Positions 1 through 14,869 of a stretch of DNA of 64,000 nt are shown here, in pieces. The stretch spans positions 558,001 through 622,000 of the forward strand of contig CM082579.2 of the NCBI GenBank assembly GCA_040954595.2, read 5' to 3'. How positions within the stretch are numbered: the first letter of the stretch is position 1; each line of letters begins with the position of its first letter. A program made the translations under genes and the position numbers. A model generated the notes under the pieces. The model was not told the DNA's origin, ran no database searches, and worked only from the letters and a program-made list of their open reading frames with translations. Source of the stretch: Balanoglossus misakiensis. Taxonomy: Eukaryota; Hemichordata.

Positions 1-1707
1 GTTATCCCCTACCATTTAAGTTTTTTCTTTCCATGAAGAGATTTGTTCATTCTTTTGTCATGTTATGCACTGTCGTGGGTTTGTCCACAGAAACACTTGT
101 TAAGGTGACATTGTATTTTTGTGTTCAGCCCATCAGCCACGCACAAAGAACTCCGTTAGTTTTGACAACACTGTCTCAGCACTTCTCAACAACCAAATCA
201 TTTTATTGTAACTTTTCTTTCCTTTAGCTCCTTTTCAACTTTCACTGAAACTTTATGAAGCAAAGCTTTCTAACACACACATGGCAGATGACATCAGAGA
301 TGTTATAATTTCAAGAAAAGATCTGTAGTCTCTTGTGTTTCTCGCGTTTTACCGCCTGGAAAATTTCTTTTAGGCAGAAAGATTCCTTGCTCTTCACAAA
401 TACAAAGCATTAGCCACTTCACGTCTGTTGGACTTATCTTCTACACCCTATTCCACACAATGTACTCACTTTCAAGAGAGTCAAGTAGGGCCCTAGATGT
501 CATTTGCTTTACTCAGCTACACAATATATCAAGATAGAGATTTAGAACCTGACAATTTACAATGACTTCTCTTTCATCTGCAGACTTTACTTGCTGTTCT
601 CTCTTCCCCTCCACATCCTTCACGTACAAATCAATTATTATCAAGGGGCATCATTTCCTTCCAAAATCCCATCCACTAATCAGATTCGATGTCCGTACAC
701 GCTTGTGAGAGCTCTTGAATGAAAACAGGTGTGCACACAGATCTTCTTCTGACTTCGAGCTCCAATCTGGAGTCAGATGATGTATTATTATGATGAAGCT
801 GAAGTTGCTAGTCATCAAATCACATTATGTTAATACCGTGTCCATCGCTTGTCAAATGAATTATCATACCGGCAGATGATAAAAGCCAGCCGCACCCATG
901 GAAATTTGCGGCATCGTAAATATCACAGACATAAAGACTCTTGACTGGGAACGGGTCAGAAATACTGCGTCCTCACCCACCAAGCTGGCTCCAGTACTAT
1001 GTCTGTACATCTTCCTTCACAATCGGTAATCTATAATTATCAAGCACTATTACCAACATTCTCAGCGTTTCAAATCAAATACAATTATCCTGATCATCAA
1101 CCATGACGTGAGTCGCACAATGACACAACAAAAAACACAATTCATCCAATTTTCCTTTCCCAAAGAGCAGCTCACAAATGCAAGGCTACGGATGCTTGTA
1201 CTGTCATGGATTTCAAGAGATCATCATTCACTTTCTCTTTCAAACTTTTCTTTGACTTGACTGTTATACAAACATGGTAATTATTGGTCTTCTGCTTCAC
1301 TGCCTTCGTACAATAGAATGTATCTAAATACTTGCAACCTTATACCATGGATTACCACTCAGAGTCAGACACATGCACGTTTTTTTTTCTCCGGCAAACA
1401 AGAATGATCTGACCCATAATTCCTGTCGGATTCACTTGGATTCAATCCGAACAGAAGTCACGTTCACTCAAACTTCAACAAGCCTTGCAATACCATGACG
1501 ACACTTTGTCTGGGCCATTCCATCTGATTCCAAAACCCATGGCCTTGTTGGTACAGAGTGCAATCTCTTGTTGGTACAGGTTGACGGGGTGGGTCTCTGC
1601 ACGCCTACAAAAACACACCCTGTCTCTAACTCCACGGTACACTAGTCTGCACATCCATCACAACCAAAACCATTCCTTTTTATGATACAGCGCATCGTCA
1701 CACAACC

Positions 1708-1775
1708 TAGTCTAGCATCCAGACTCGCGTGAAGTGAGCATAGTGAAAAATCATGCGAGTCTGAATTCTAGACTA
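1708..1775. repeat. Short inverted repeat (foldback)
   Basis: Two 21-base arms, 1708-1728 and 1755-1775, pair as an inverted repeat with two mismatches by eye. They share the TAGTCTAG and CAGACTCGC blocks, with a 26-base loop. It may be a remnant of a small foldback transposon. No flanking duplication was established. Confidence 0.5.
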
Positions 1776-4700
1776 CAAACAACCATCCCCCAAACATACC
1801 TTCACTAAATGTACATCACATTATTTCAAAGAGACCCCAAATCTTACTTTATATTAGGGCCTAAGCGAGACACTACAATTGAGAAGAAAGTGTCGACATT
1901 CTACACATGATGTTAAAATAACAGGAAATCTATCCTCAAAGAAGTGCCTCAAGAACCCCCGTTTATTTGGGAAGAAGTAAAAACACTAAGACTAGTCCTA
2001 TACTTTCCTACAAGGCAAATAAACTATAAAGTAACTCAATAATACATGTTCAGTGCTTGAATTGATAAAAGCTAACCTTGTTTACCCAGATGTATATTTT
2101 TACAATTCATTCAGCCCACAACCAAAAGTCTGTGCCCACTGAAGTAGAAGAATTCCTGATGGGGACAAGTGTTAGATAAAGAAAATGTTTTTATTTTCTA
2201 GATACAGTCTTACTGCAATAAACTTCTTTCTGATTACATCACTTATCTTGTTTTTTCCAAGATAACAATACCCAAGTTGATTTTCAGTGAAAGTTTTACT
2301 CCAATGTACATTGTATTTTAACTAAACAGAAACATTGATACTTGACGTTTAGTCAGGTCTTGTATTTCTTTGTGATATCTGGTGCAATGAACCCTAAACC
2401 ACCTTGGCTGTGTGGACTCAGAATTGTAAAGAGAAATTCTAGACTTTTTTAGTGCTACCAGCGGATCAATTTAAAACAGGTGCTTCCGGTCTGGGAAGTC
2501 AGACATAATCTGTGTAGAAGTCAACCAATCAAATCACTGTTTACTGAAAACTCCGGCTTCCATTATGAAAATAGAACTTGAGACAATACAACAACTACAG
2601 CTAACAGCTGAGAAAGCTGATGTGATGATGAAAAAGAAATTTCTCATTTTCTTTAACTGAAGCTGTTAGTTTATCCGTGGTGAAGTTCTTTGTCAATTTT
2701 ATGGATCACCATGGTGACAGCATGCCCCCTACCACTCTTCAAGCTGTAGTCTGGAGATAACACAGAACTTGCTAATTATCAGGTTTATTGTGTTAATGGC
2801 ATTAGAACTGTTGGACAATCAGTTAAAAATACTCTTGAAAAACACAAAAATAACCCCTGCTGATTGGTCTCCCCGATTAGACCAATTGTTTTCACACCAC
2901 TGAACCAAAAAGTTTCAGAGCTCACGTAGAGCGACCAGATTCAAACAGAGCTGTAACACTCCAAGTCTCAGTGCCAAGACATCACAATCAACCAACACCT
3001 CAAACAAACATACCAACTTTTACTACCCTCAATAGAGTCTGTACACCTCTTTTGTCACACACATACCCCATAGCTTGATTCCAGTCAATTTAGGACGACC
3101 AGACAAGGTGTTGTTGTCGTCTTTTCTTTTGGACTGCTGCTCTTACATACTTCGCACAACACATTTTTTGTTGTGTCTTTTGCCTAACTTCGTGCAAACT
3201 TTCAAAGAAAAGTGAGCGCTCTTAGCTTCGTTTCCACACCATTTGTGACAGTCAGACTACTCATTAGAGTACCCTTTGTTGCAGGAACTCTTGGTCAAAT
3301 TCCCTCGAAAACAACTCACCTTGTAAATAGTAACAGAGTATAATACATAATTAACACTCTGTTACAATTACAATTAAAATTTTCCTACAAGATAAAACTT
3401 GCATCCATGTATTATATAAGTAAACAGCCCAGTCTAGATTCTCTTATTCACATGACCCATGTCATCTCAAGTGGTACTGACAGCTGTAATCCAAGCTTTT
3501 TCTAGCGATGGTTGATCAATTATTAAGGAGAGAAAATAGAACCACCTTTGACACAGCAGAAAAATCAAGAACAGAACTAAAATAATCTTTAATTCTCCCA
3601 TGTACCCAGAGAACATGGCTTTAATACCAGTACATGTAATTGTATTTTTTTCATGTGTTAGCACTGACACATCATGCTCACATCCCTTCACATTCATGAC
3701 ACTCCCATCATGCATCACCACATGTGGTTCTCTGTGTAGGCACACATCAATGGTTGCATTTTGAAGCATCAGATACATGTAAATACAATCAAAATCCACA
3801 AGATTTGACAACAGGAGACATTTTATAATTCGAGGGGGGCACACTTTTGGCTTGTAAGATGCATGTGTCTCTCTGTTCGTACCATCTTTGTGTCATGACG
3901 GACAATCTACAAACAACAGATGTTTCAAAAATGTCTAGAAGACTTGGCTACAGTGTCATCTTACTTAATGAACAGATACAATACTATGTGACATTGCAAT
4001 TGAATGCTGTGACACCAATGAACCATGGATGGTTAGTTCTAAAGGAGCTGCTACCCCCTGAAAATGGCGTCTTGCAATTCATTCTATTCAGTGATAGAGA
4101 GAGAGAGCCAAGGGGCAAACTGGTCTAAATGGTTCCTCCTCACAGAAAGCACCCCCCATTTATCAGTGGTACTGACCCAATGTCCAAAATCTAGTGCAAA
4201 TTGTTGAGTGTTTATTGCCATGAAGTAAAATATTGTTTCAAATCATACAAGTACCGAGCATACTCTGATACAGGGAAGTGAACAGAATGAGAACAGAATA
4301 GTCACTTGCGTTGATTCGATCTTTGTTTTGCTTTTGTGCAAAGTTGGTGCAGCTAGGTGGCACAAGCCTTTGGCCTCAGCTATGGGTAAAGAAAAACAAA
4401 AGTCATACAGGTCTTCACCTATGACAGTGGTTTCATCAAATCGTCAACAACAAAGAAAAGCAAGAGGGACTGCCATCCGTCTAGGAAATGAACCATCTCA
4501 TACAACATACCAACATTCACATTTCTGTGTCATATATCCATGGCAACAGATTCAATACCACACCTGCACAGCCACATCAAGTTGACCGACAATGGCCTGT
4601 CTTTTTAAGTACAATACAAGCAACAGCTTTACCAGAATACGATGCCATTGTGTGCCGGATACACAGTTTTCCATGATGACGCTGCTCTAAGCCACGCTGC

Positions 4701-7700
4701 CCTTCCCCCATCATGTCAATATAACAACCCTGTCTCGGAGTACCCAGTGCTTTTTCTATTCTTTACAGCTACAAAGCCAACATTTTCCTACATGCGACTA
4801 ACTTCAATTCACTCACACTTTGTTATTCAAACAGCACAGCAGGCCATTTTTTTGTCAATTTGCAAATCTCTTTTCTATAAACCCTACACCTGGTTTGCTC
4901 GACCTAACCCTTCCCTTCACTTGGCTTTTTCTTTCTCTGGCCGCCAAAACAGAGTCAAACGCACCGCTTTCCTTAAGGTAGCACACTCATACCTGGCCCC
5001 CTGATGTGTTTTTTTCTGATGATGAATAAGTCATGAGTTCACTGACACGGTTGTCTTTCAGAAGATATTCAGTGTGTACTCAGAGAACATCCTTTACCCT
5101 TTTGTTCGTTCGTTGGTGTCTCACTTGTGTTTACCGAGACACTTCAACTGTCGACTTGTATATCAAAACTTTCCCTTACAAATTTGGAGCTTTGCTTCCA
5201 TGATGACAACTTCACCTTCTTAAGTCTGTACTTTGTCAAGTCAGATCTTGTCCAATCTGACTACGTTTATCAAAACAATGAAACTGCTTGACTAAAAACC
5301 AAATCAGACAGTGGTCACAACATTTCACCCTTGTCATCAACTTTGACTTCAGATCTTTCTAACTCAAAGCCACGCACACAACAAACAGCCTAGGCCATCC
5401 AAGATCTCCTCCTCTGCATGCAGAAGTCATCTGACAACAAAATCCACAATTTTCCCAGTGTGTGTGACAATGATCACCTGCTCTGGAAATGCCAATCTGC
5501 CAACCAAAATCCAGTCTAACACAGTGTCTGTAAGCTCTACCAAATCACTGGCCCCATTCATCATGCAATTCTAGACAAGCCAGGCTAAATACAGACATGC
5601 CATAAAAATCATGAAGTGCAGAACCGAATGGTAGACACCACTTACCTGTATCTACAAGTACCGGACAAATGTTGCTAGTTTCACACATTTTATCACACCT
5701 GTCTTGTTTGAAGTCAACTACATGGTAACACTTGAGTTATAACTGTTGTCTCTGTCTTTTTATCACATGAAATGATAAGGTACTGCAGCTCATAACTCTG
5801 TCACCAAGTGGTTACGGCCATTGGACATCCATCCAGCCACTCTTGTCCAAGGACAGGTCAACTTAGCTTGGAAAGAAATCAGCCTTCTTGGTTTCAAGTT
5901 TCATGAAATCTGTGACCCGCTAGATTTTTTTTATAAAGCTGCTTGTCGCTTTTTCTCATAAATCTTTCCTAGGCACACAAAGACCAAATACTTTACCAAA
6001 AAGATTGGCTGAACTAGAACACTGCAAAACCAACCTTGAATCTGAGAATGGTCTTTTTTCCATTCTTTGGAGCTTGGTTATTCTTTCACAGTAAAAAGAA
6101 AGGTGAAGAGCAAACACTATGTCCCGAAGGCAAAATAAAATATACTCAAAATTCAAAACTCATTATTAGTATACATGTACCTCTAGTTATAAAACTTCCC
6201 TTCCCTTTATAACTTTTCAAGGGTTCATATTACCCCCCTGTAATAATGAACAGCTACACACGCTTCACTGGTTACCCTGCGTTACTCCTCTAGACTTCTG
6301 AGGTCAGGGGAGACAATGGGTCATATTTTCCTAAACCCAACGACCCAAAGAAACCAAAAATTCCACATCCAAATATCTCCGTTCAATTACACCCCATGCT
6401 AGGTAACACTGTTTTGAATTTCCAATCACCTGCGAAAACTGTTTTCTCCACAATGAAATACAATACACCTTAAATGTCCATTTAGGTGAGTATGTGTTCT
6501 TTGAAAACAACAAACATTTTTAATTGAGTTGACTTCGGGTGACTTCCTTTCTTCATCGATGGCCAAAAATAATGTCAGGAAAATAAGTTTATACAGGGTT
6601 CTGCCATCGCAACTACATGTCTGTATATCAGACTTTGAAACTGATTTAAAGATGGCATGAAACCATACCATGACTAAACCCTATTTCTAAATTTAGGAAA
6701 GCTTTTTTCCATGGCCGATGTATATACTGCATAATGGTATTAAATTAAAAGGGCTGACCCAAGTGTCACATTGATACATTCCATTCTGTTAGTCCAAGTA
6801 ACAACCAGAATTTCAACCAAAAAGCAAAATATATTCATCATTTCATACAGCAGGTGTTAAAATAAGGCATCTCTTATCACAAAACAAACTGTTTTTATCC
6901 GACCATTATCAAAGGGGTGTAAAATGTGCTCATAAATCTGCTAGCAAAGTCAGAGTGGGAGGTCAAGGGTCACAGCAAGTTTAGAACACTGGTGCTAGCA
7001 CTGGCCAATCCATCAGCTTTAACATGTCTCCCCTGTAAAAGTTATCTCTGCATCAAATCTTGCGCAGGATATTTTGTTTCAATGGAATTCCCTCTCCCTT
7101 CTGCCTTTGATTATCACTGATACAGCATAAAGTGACCTCTAACTGCAAGCTGATGACCCAACATGCCAAGAGGCTCCAATCACACTGTCGGATTCCTTCA
7201 TTTCAAGCGCCAAGCACAATGCTTTTTCAAATAAAACACCCCAGGTTAGATTTTAATTCATGTGGGGGTCACATTGGACTGCCGTTACACAGCTAATGTT
7301 TGTTTTTCGCAGACATTAAAAGTTAATAACTTCACACCAATTCAGAGACCCAAGGTTATTACATGCATTGTCTGCAACTTCACCAAAGCATGTGAGACAT
7401 GAGACTGTTGTCTCGGAAGACACAAGCATAGTGGAGGTAGGAACTGGGGAGACGGCAGTCCTGGATCCATTAGTAGAACATGGCTCAGGCAGTTTTCTCA
7501 CTCAGGTGCTTGGTGCAACGGTATTACTGAAACTGACAGATCTTTTGTGTACCGCACGGAAAGCACAAGTTTTAAAGTAAAACTTTCCTCTCGTCAAAGG
7601 TCAGTACATGCAAAGAATGTTTGAAAATTGACCTCACACACAGGACAATACAACAAACCAGCTATCATTGAGGTGACGGCTTTTCAGCCAATTCCACAAA

Positions 7701-10700
7701 CAAATAAAATCACACCTTCTTGTTTTCTTTCTCTCTCGATGCCCCGAGGCAAACTTTGGAACAAACCAGGTGGGTCCCAGTTTAGTCATTTAATTAGGAA
7801 AAAAGTTTCCAATGAAAAACAGCTAAAGAAAAAGATTGAGTTTTACATGTATGGAGTCAACTACAAGTCACAAAGGTTGCTACTGTAGGACTGATCAACA
7901 GTTTATAAAGATCTTAGACATGCATGCCATCCCACAATTTCTTTACTGAGTTTCAATGGCAATACCTTTCACGCTGAAAATGAAAAGCCGTTTCTTTTTT
8001 TATCCCTACAGAATCCACACCAAGTATCACTTTGTTGTATCTCTTAAAATCTGTGCCAAGTATCTTAAGACCACAGGAGTCGTTATGATGTAATCCTGGG
8101 TCTTCTGACAGAATTTGATCTCAAAGAAAGAGACAAAATAAAATCAGTGACTGGGAAGAGATATCTTCAAAAGAAATAATCCCTTAACTGTGGTGTTTGG
8201 AAACTTGCTGTTGCCCATCTATTCAAATCACTGATAAAGCTACTTTGGCATAATTACGAACAATCATAGTTTACAGATATATTTAAATTGGAAAATGAGG
8301 TTTTTGTGTTTCTGTCCTTTCAATTGGCTGACTTGATCCAATGCATTTAATCTGCCTTCTCTAACTGGTCATGCAACACAATAGTCATGCATACTACAGC
8401 CTTAGTTACAAAGCCGATCTTCTACTTGGGCTGTATGGCTTCAATTTATGCAAAGCTTCGAACTGCGCCCAGTGATGTATGCACAATATCACAGGCAGCA
8501 ACACCAAAGAATGCTGGAAATCGAACAACTGTCTCTTGCGGTCTTTAGCAGGATAGCTTCAAAGCAGTCTCTTTTTTCTGCTGGATTAGACATGGCTCAG
8601 ATTTGATATATACATGTGCTTTGGCAAACTGGAAGTGCCGACTACAGAACATATGCACACAGGCTGTTGTCGAGGTCATGCAAGAAAACTGCAGTGTACA
8701 AAAGACACACATACACACTGACAGCCATGTTCCGTGTGCTACAGAGCATAAAATAGGCACGGCAGTATTATAAAAGGCAACCCTATATGCATGCAATGGC
8801 AGCATATTGTAAGGCCACACTAATCTGAATGTTCACAGCATCCGACCACTCTCTGCTGTTTCAAAGGAGTTGCTGATAGTGGATATGTTATTCTATACGG
8901 TCACATTGTCCACCAAAAATGCAGCCCCGTTGGGAGCGATTCACATCATGATTGCTTCCACAAATGTCGCAGATCATCTAACCAAACAATGACGACCCAC
9001 CATTCAATAAATAATCACCAAAAAGTCAGCCCGATGACCAATAAACATAACAAGAGCAGAAACGACAAGACGCTATTAGTACTGACTAGAAATTCTTTGT
9101 ATATGATGTGTGACTCACAAATATGATAACAATTTTACCATGGGTGATCACCGGATGGAAAACATGCTACCGATTTCTCGCACCCAAGTGGTCTAGATTA
9201 GACTATCTACTTACAAAGTTTGTCTAAACTCTAACCTCACAGTTATTCTAGGCATGGTCTAGACATTAAAATCAAAGTGGTTCCTAATCACATTTGTTTA
9301 TTTTCATTTCACGCTTCTTCACAATCTTTGTTTTTTACTCGACAAACATTTTACAGCTGTGAAAAATTTGGAGTATCCACCCACTTTTCCCTCGTTGTCT
9401 TGTCCACTTTCTTTTTCTTCAGTCACATTGATTTTTGCAGGATACACTGATACAACGCTTTGGACTGAAAGTTTAATTACATGGAATATTATTATTATCA
9501 AATAAGCAATAAATGTTTGACAAATAAATTTCAGGGGGTTATCATAGAGGTAAGATAGTAAGCCACCGATAGCGAAACCCCACAACTGCTGACGCAAGAC
9601 AAAGTTACACTTACAGGGCAGCTGTTTGAAAAATTAAAAGAATTTGCTGATTTGTAGTAAAATAATATGTCTGTAATCTCACAACACACAATATTACATG
9701 TACATGTGATATCATTGGGACTAACTCAACATTGATACTCCTGGACTAAACCTATACAAGTATAAGAGTGTCTCGATATGACTGTGATCCTCTCAACTCC
9801 ACCATACAGAGGGATGCATGATCTGGACCCAGTTATTTGTGTGAATATTTTCGTATGGCGGACTTGGGAGGCAGCCAGGCACTCTCTTGTAAAGTACATG
9901 ATGAAAAAAACTCCCAAAACAACTGAACAAAAGCCAGTATTCTCATACCCCAACTATTAGATTCCTCTGTCTCCCACACTTTGAAATTGATTAAAAGTGT
10001 TTATGATCTACAGGGATGGTTTGAGTAATTCTCTAAAGTAAACTCCTATCACTTTATGAGCACAGCAAATAAACATACAGTAGGTGGCAGGCTGGCTGAA
10101 AAGTTATTTTAACCTGATCGGGTCTACCAAGCCATGTCACTTGGTCATAGGAACTGTATACTTGACATAGAACAGATGTCCTGAGAGAGAAAGCCATGCC
10201 TTCATGACTAGCCGGAAAACAGTTTGTGTTTCAACACTTGATGTACGGCCAATGACTAGAAGTTTGACACAGACCATATTTTAGGCTGCCTCTCAGAGCT
10301 GGAGGAATTTGTCGATTTATTGAGTTTACGTAGTGTAAAACCACCGCCACACAGATGTGAGCAGTTCTTCACACTGACTCATTTCACAAGAATTCACCAC
10401 CGATGTCCAAATAGCAAGGTGGGAGAATCATGGAGTATTGGGATGACACACTGCAACAGGTGATCACATTTAAAGATCACAAAAATTCAAGATCAAGTTT
10501 TGCGAAAACAAATTTGGTAGAGGAAATACCCCGACTTCTATGCAATACTTCACTGTTTTCTTGCAAAAGTGATTGAGTTGAAATAAAAGGAGGAATTTTT
10601 ATGACAGTGACACATTCCATGCTTCCTACACTTTTTTGTCAAAATCTTTTGCTTACACTTTTTGACAAAAACTTTCAGTTCACAACTATGTATAAATGAT

Positions 10701-12800
10701 TGTTAGGTAACTCACTGACAATAAAAGCTTGCAAAAACCACTACACCATGAAATTGCCCACAAATACAATCGACTTTTATTTGAAATATCAATGGCAGAA
10801 TTACTCACTAAACATGTAATTGCAAAGATTTTTTTCTATCAATGTCCATAAAGACATGCTATTGTGACCAATAAATGATTTTATCGAGTTTAAGAAGTAC
10901 ATTTACTCAAACGATGTGTCATTCTCAGACAAGACTAACGCACCAGATTTCAGATTGTTTGTCTGAAGTGCTCTCTTCGATCAGTTAGATCACAAAATAT
11001 TACCCTCATCAGTTAAATCACTTGAAAAAAATCAAAAGGTGTCGTTTATTAAGACAGATTTTGACCATTAAGTTACAAATTGATCTGTTTGGGCTGATAT
11101 ATTTACAAATAGTGTTCGGTTTGATACATGTACCGAAATTTGACGTGGCCTTACACAATCTCATTGGTGATTAAACTTGAACTTTCAAAGAAGCTCTAAC
11201 ATTCCTCTCTACGCTCTTGAAAAGCTGTAATGTGGAAAAACTCTTGAACAGTTCGCATGCATGTGGAAGCGCCCCTACAAAACAGTTTGGTATTCACCAC
11301 TGCACAATCGGCACTGAATAAGAAAGCCATGCATAAATTCATGAGGACACAAAACAGCATTTTGAAAATAATCAATAGCGGCATTGAGTTTAGTCCCTAC
11401 AGATCAATAGTACTTTTGTTTTAGAAGAGCTGATCAACGTAGTCCACATCGCTAACAGACAACTCCTTTGCTTAAATACAGAGCTTGCATGTAGTACACT
11501 AACCATCACACTCATACTAGGGGAAAAAACAAAAAGTTCAGATTATTAATGTACAAAACACGCCAAATATATACCCATCAATTTCATGAAACCTTTAGTT
11601 AGTTTTCTTTTAGATTTCCCTGGGGATGTTTGCCTAACACTGCCAAGAAAGTTAATAAACGTTATCTGAAAAACATGCCGTTTGCAAACATCCAGGAGAC
11701 AGCAATATGAATTTTGTTTGATGTGAATTGCGTGAAATATGATGTGCTATAATCCACCATAAGCACTTTGAAGCTTTTCACACGGAAACCTAACCGTAAC
11801 AGCCTATTTCATGTGTGTTTTTCAATCAGATGTTACATCATTTGGCTTCATTTTATGAAACATAATGTTTACAGTTGATGTACACTTCACACTGACTAAC
11901 CATTTCAACTAAAAATGCACTGATGAGGTCCTGAGACGCAATCGGGAATGACCATTTCAAACAACACAGAATTTGCAAACAACAATGGCCGCCATAACTG
12001 GTGTCATTTCCACCGCCATTGCCCTTGTCGGACACGACAATTCAGAGAGACCCCCATCACATTAACAGGTGTTACTGTGCTCATCAGGAGCATCACAATT
12101 ACAACTAGCAAGGAATCCAAGCACAATGAATGTGAAAAGGCCCTGTCAAGACTTAAACACACAGTTGACAAAGGAAAGCAAAATGAAAAATGGTAGTTCT
12201 ACGAGTAGCCAGTGCATACATCGCTCGTTACGGCAGCCATTACTGGACAAACCCGTGTGTCCCAAAATCAATACATTCACCGAGCACAACAGTCCCTGGG
12301 AGAGATGGCTTGGTAAATATAGGTACAAATTTCCTAGTTACACTAATGGTGCTGTTGTCCAACTACTAAATCAACAGAAAAAAGCCCCTTTTTTCCTCTG
12401 TTCCAGACACAATTAACCCTCAACAAGTCAAACAAAAAAAGGCAATGTTTGGCTATAACAATGTCGGGGTGTGCAATGCAGTGTTCGCAGATAGTGGATG
12501 TAAACTGAGAAAGATTTTATGATCCGTTTACTGCAATTCTGTTCAAAAACCTTGTGTCAAGGAATTTATCATTTGTGTTAAACTTTTCTCATGTATACCA
12601 CTTTTTAGTAGTCCATACTAGTTGTTATATTTGGCAGTGTCTGTCATCAAGGTTAAACTGTAACAATGCGCAAACTCTAGCACTTACTTAGGCCTCACGT
12701 TGATCTCTCAAACCAAACATTTCACCATTTTTCTTAAGTCAACCTATTTACATGACAACCTTCTTTATCAAAAACATTTTTCTTTGGGATAAAGATTACA

Positions 12801-12903
12801 GTTTGACCATAGCCTAAATTGTTGATCATTCTCCTGTCCCCATTTGTGTCAAGGTTTGACCAAAGCTTAAATTGTTGGACACACTCCCCATTTATGTCAA
12901 GGC
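12801..12903. repeat. Two-copy imperfect tandem repeat
   Basis: Two units of about 50 bases lie head to tail, 12801-12853 and 12854-12903. Each begins GTTTGACCA, contains TAAATTGTTG and ends TGTCAAG. The second unit lacks a few bases around its CTCC run. It looks like a local duplication in non-coding DNA. Confidence 0.6.
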
Positions 12904-14406
12904 CCACATTTCAAAAACTTTTCACAAGTCTTTAGTGCCACCCAGTACAAAAGAGCCTACCTCAGTGACAAATTATGTTTGTTTTTTCAACACAATTGAA
13001 AGTTCCAAGCTCTTCGTCTTCCAATGTTTTCTCTTGAAATGATAGGTTTCATGGGATAAGTCTACTTTTCAAGTCAATCTCACACAATTACCAATTTCCT
13101 TTGCATGACTGTTTCTTATGTCTAACCAACTCATTTTTTCACCATACAGAATGTCTGTAGTTGACTTTTCATTCCATTTATTCTTCCACTACAGATTTCA
13201 TCTTGGCCAACAAAACCCACACCTGATTTTTTCAGTCTTTCCCACTGTCAAACTAGCAACTTTCTTGCACAATTGGTTTTCATTTCACTTGACCACACAG
13301 TCCACACTGAATAATTTGATGAGTACATGTACACACACCATTTCCTCCAACAAAATACTCAAAGTACACATCTTCCGGCAAATTTACACAGAATACCAAT
13401 CTCAATCAGTAAATGGCACTTTACTCATTTACAATCCGAACAATTTTCAGGTAGCTGAATAGCTTTTGTGTAAACAGACCAAAGACGCAAACATATGTTT
13501 TCTATTCCTTCCAATAACGTTTCAGATTTATTAATTAAACCGTATCCCTTGACTTGATACGCCTAAAATGACCCATATGTGTGCTTCAGCTCAGTTATAA
13601 AGCCATAGGTGATTTATTAGTGAAAAACTCCCCGTCTGAACCTGTGTCAGTGATTTGATTGATCAACATGCACTGACCATTCTTTCCTACCTGGCCTGCT
13701 TTTCTTATCTCAAAACATCGTTTCACGCAATAAATAACTAAACCTGGCTATTTACGTGTCACAGGTCACTTGTCTGAAATCTAGTCAAATGGAGGTGAGA
13801 CTGTGTATAGATTCACACCATCGTCCGGTCATTTTAATCAAAGGAAAAGTGTTTGAAAACCACACACAATAATGTATTGATAGCTTCAACTTCGCCATTT
13901 TGGATTATTGTGTACATATACTGGATTTTCTATCAAATTGGGCAAAGTCTGATTTCACCCAGGCAATACTGCAAAGTGCCAAAATCAATGCTTTGAATAC
14001 TTGTATGATCAAGTTGATACTTGGATACTTGACCTTCTATGGTGATATCTCTCACAAACCACCCGCATTTGACACAAACTTGCTCTGAACGGACCCGCGA
14101 CACCTCTGTACCGCAGCACAGTGTACGTACACCCACCATCATTTGAATAACGCCCCAGGCATAATCAGGGCCCAATATTGTGTCTCTGCACAAGACAACA
14201 ATCACTCACTTCATAGAGTTATCTAAACTTTGCTTGGCTTTAGTATAAATTAGGATGTACATGACGCAAGAATCCCATCACTAATTTTGTTGTTGTACAA
14301 GCCACTGACAACTGGCGTACTTGAACGGGGTCAAATCAGCCGACTTGATGGTGTATTCTACCATACACCCAACAGAATTGGCAATTTATCCAGTGAAACA
14401 CAATGT

Positions 14407-14569
14407 ACTGTAAAACAGGTTATTTTCGCAACAGGAAATTTTCGCGATATCAAAAGAGGCAACTATTACGTGAGGATTAATTTTTGAAAAACATTTTATT
14501 TTCACGTTTTTTGCCTCTCGCATATTTCGCGAAAATGTATTGTTCACGAAAATAACCTGTTTTACAATA
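14407..14569. mobile_element. MITE-like element with 19-bp terminal inverted repeats
   Basis: The ends form a perfect 19-bp inverted repeat, GTAAAACAGGTTATTTTCG at 14410-14428 and its complement at 14547-14565. Inside, a second palindromic pair with a TTTCGCGA core and a GAGGC/GCCTC pair extend the foldback. The element is about 160 bp, non-coding and lies 0.3 kb downstream of the last visible protocadherin exon. Size and structure fit a non-autonomous DNA transposon. Short target duplications could not be fixed with confidence. A small hairpin with CAATTCTTG and CAAGAATTG arms follows it. Confidence 0.7.
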
Positions 14570-14869
14570 GAAGTAGTTATATCAAAACCCAATTCTTGCT
14601 TTTTATTTTACTACAAAACAAGAATTGAGTAGTGATCATCAGACAACTTTAAACCAGACAGGTAATACCTATGTTGTTGGCAGGTAATATCTGTACTGAA
14701 TAGCTGGATTTATAATCTTGCCTGTTATGTCTCCACTGTTGTTCAACATTTCCTACCTTGAAATTATCGCACGGATAATACTGTAAACTGGAGCGCTGTG
14801 GAAAAATCGGTGAAGAGTGAGAGATGATTTCAAAAGTATACATTTTGCCAGATTTGCAACATAACCTAC

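Larger units (their letters stand above)
1..14400. other. Gene-poor region, probably transcribed leftwards
   Basis: No exon with recognisable protein similarity was found here on either strand. Open frames are short and their translations resemble no family I know. I looked specifically for reverse-strand cadherin linker motifs and LDRE motifs that would continue the protocadherin whose exon ends at 14870, and saw none. The + strand has a clear C-over-G excess: in three sampled 60-base lines (3001, 5341, 13201) I count 19 C to 4 G, 21 to 7 and 20 to 6. Transcribed animal DNA often has more G and T on the coding strand, so this fits an intron or 3' region of a gene read leftwards, most simply the protocadherin. 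No tRNA, rRNA or CRISPR array is visible. Confidence 0.5.

Noticed and set aside
3467-3844. 125-codon open frame on the - strand with a hydrophobic stretch
   Set aside because: No family resemblance and no splice-compatible neighbours. The length is within chance for AT-leaning DNA.
7316-7580. Overlapping small open frames on both strands with somewhat higher GC
   Set aside because: Considered as a missing protocadherin cytoplasmic exon, but neither translation resembles one and no matching splice sites were clear.
13118-13462. 114-codon open frame on the + strand
   Set aside because: Low-complexity, Phe/Thr/His-rich translation with no domain, in a region without other exons.
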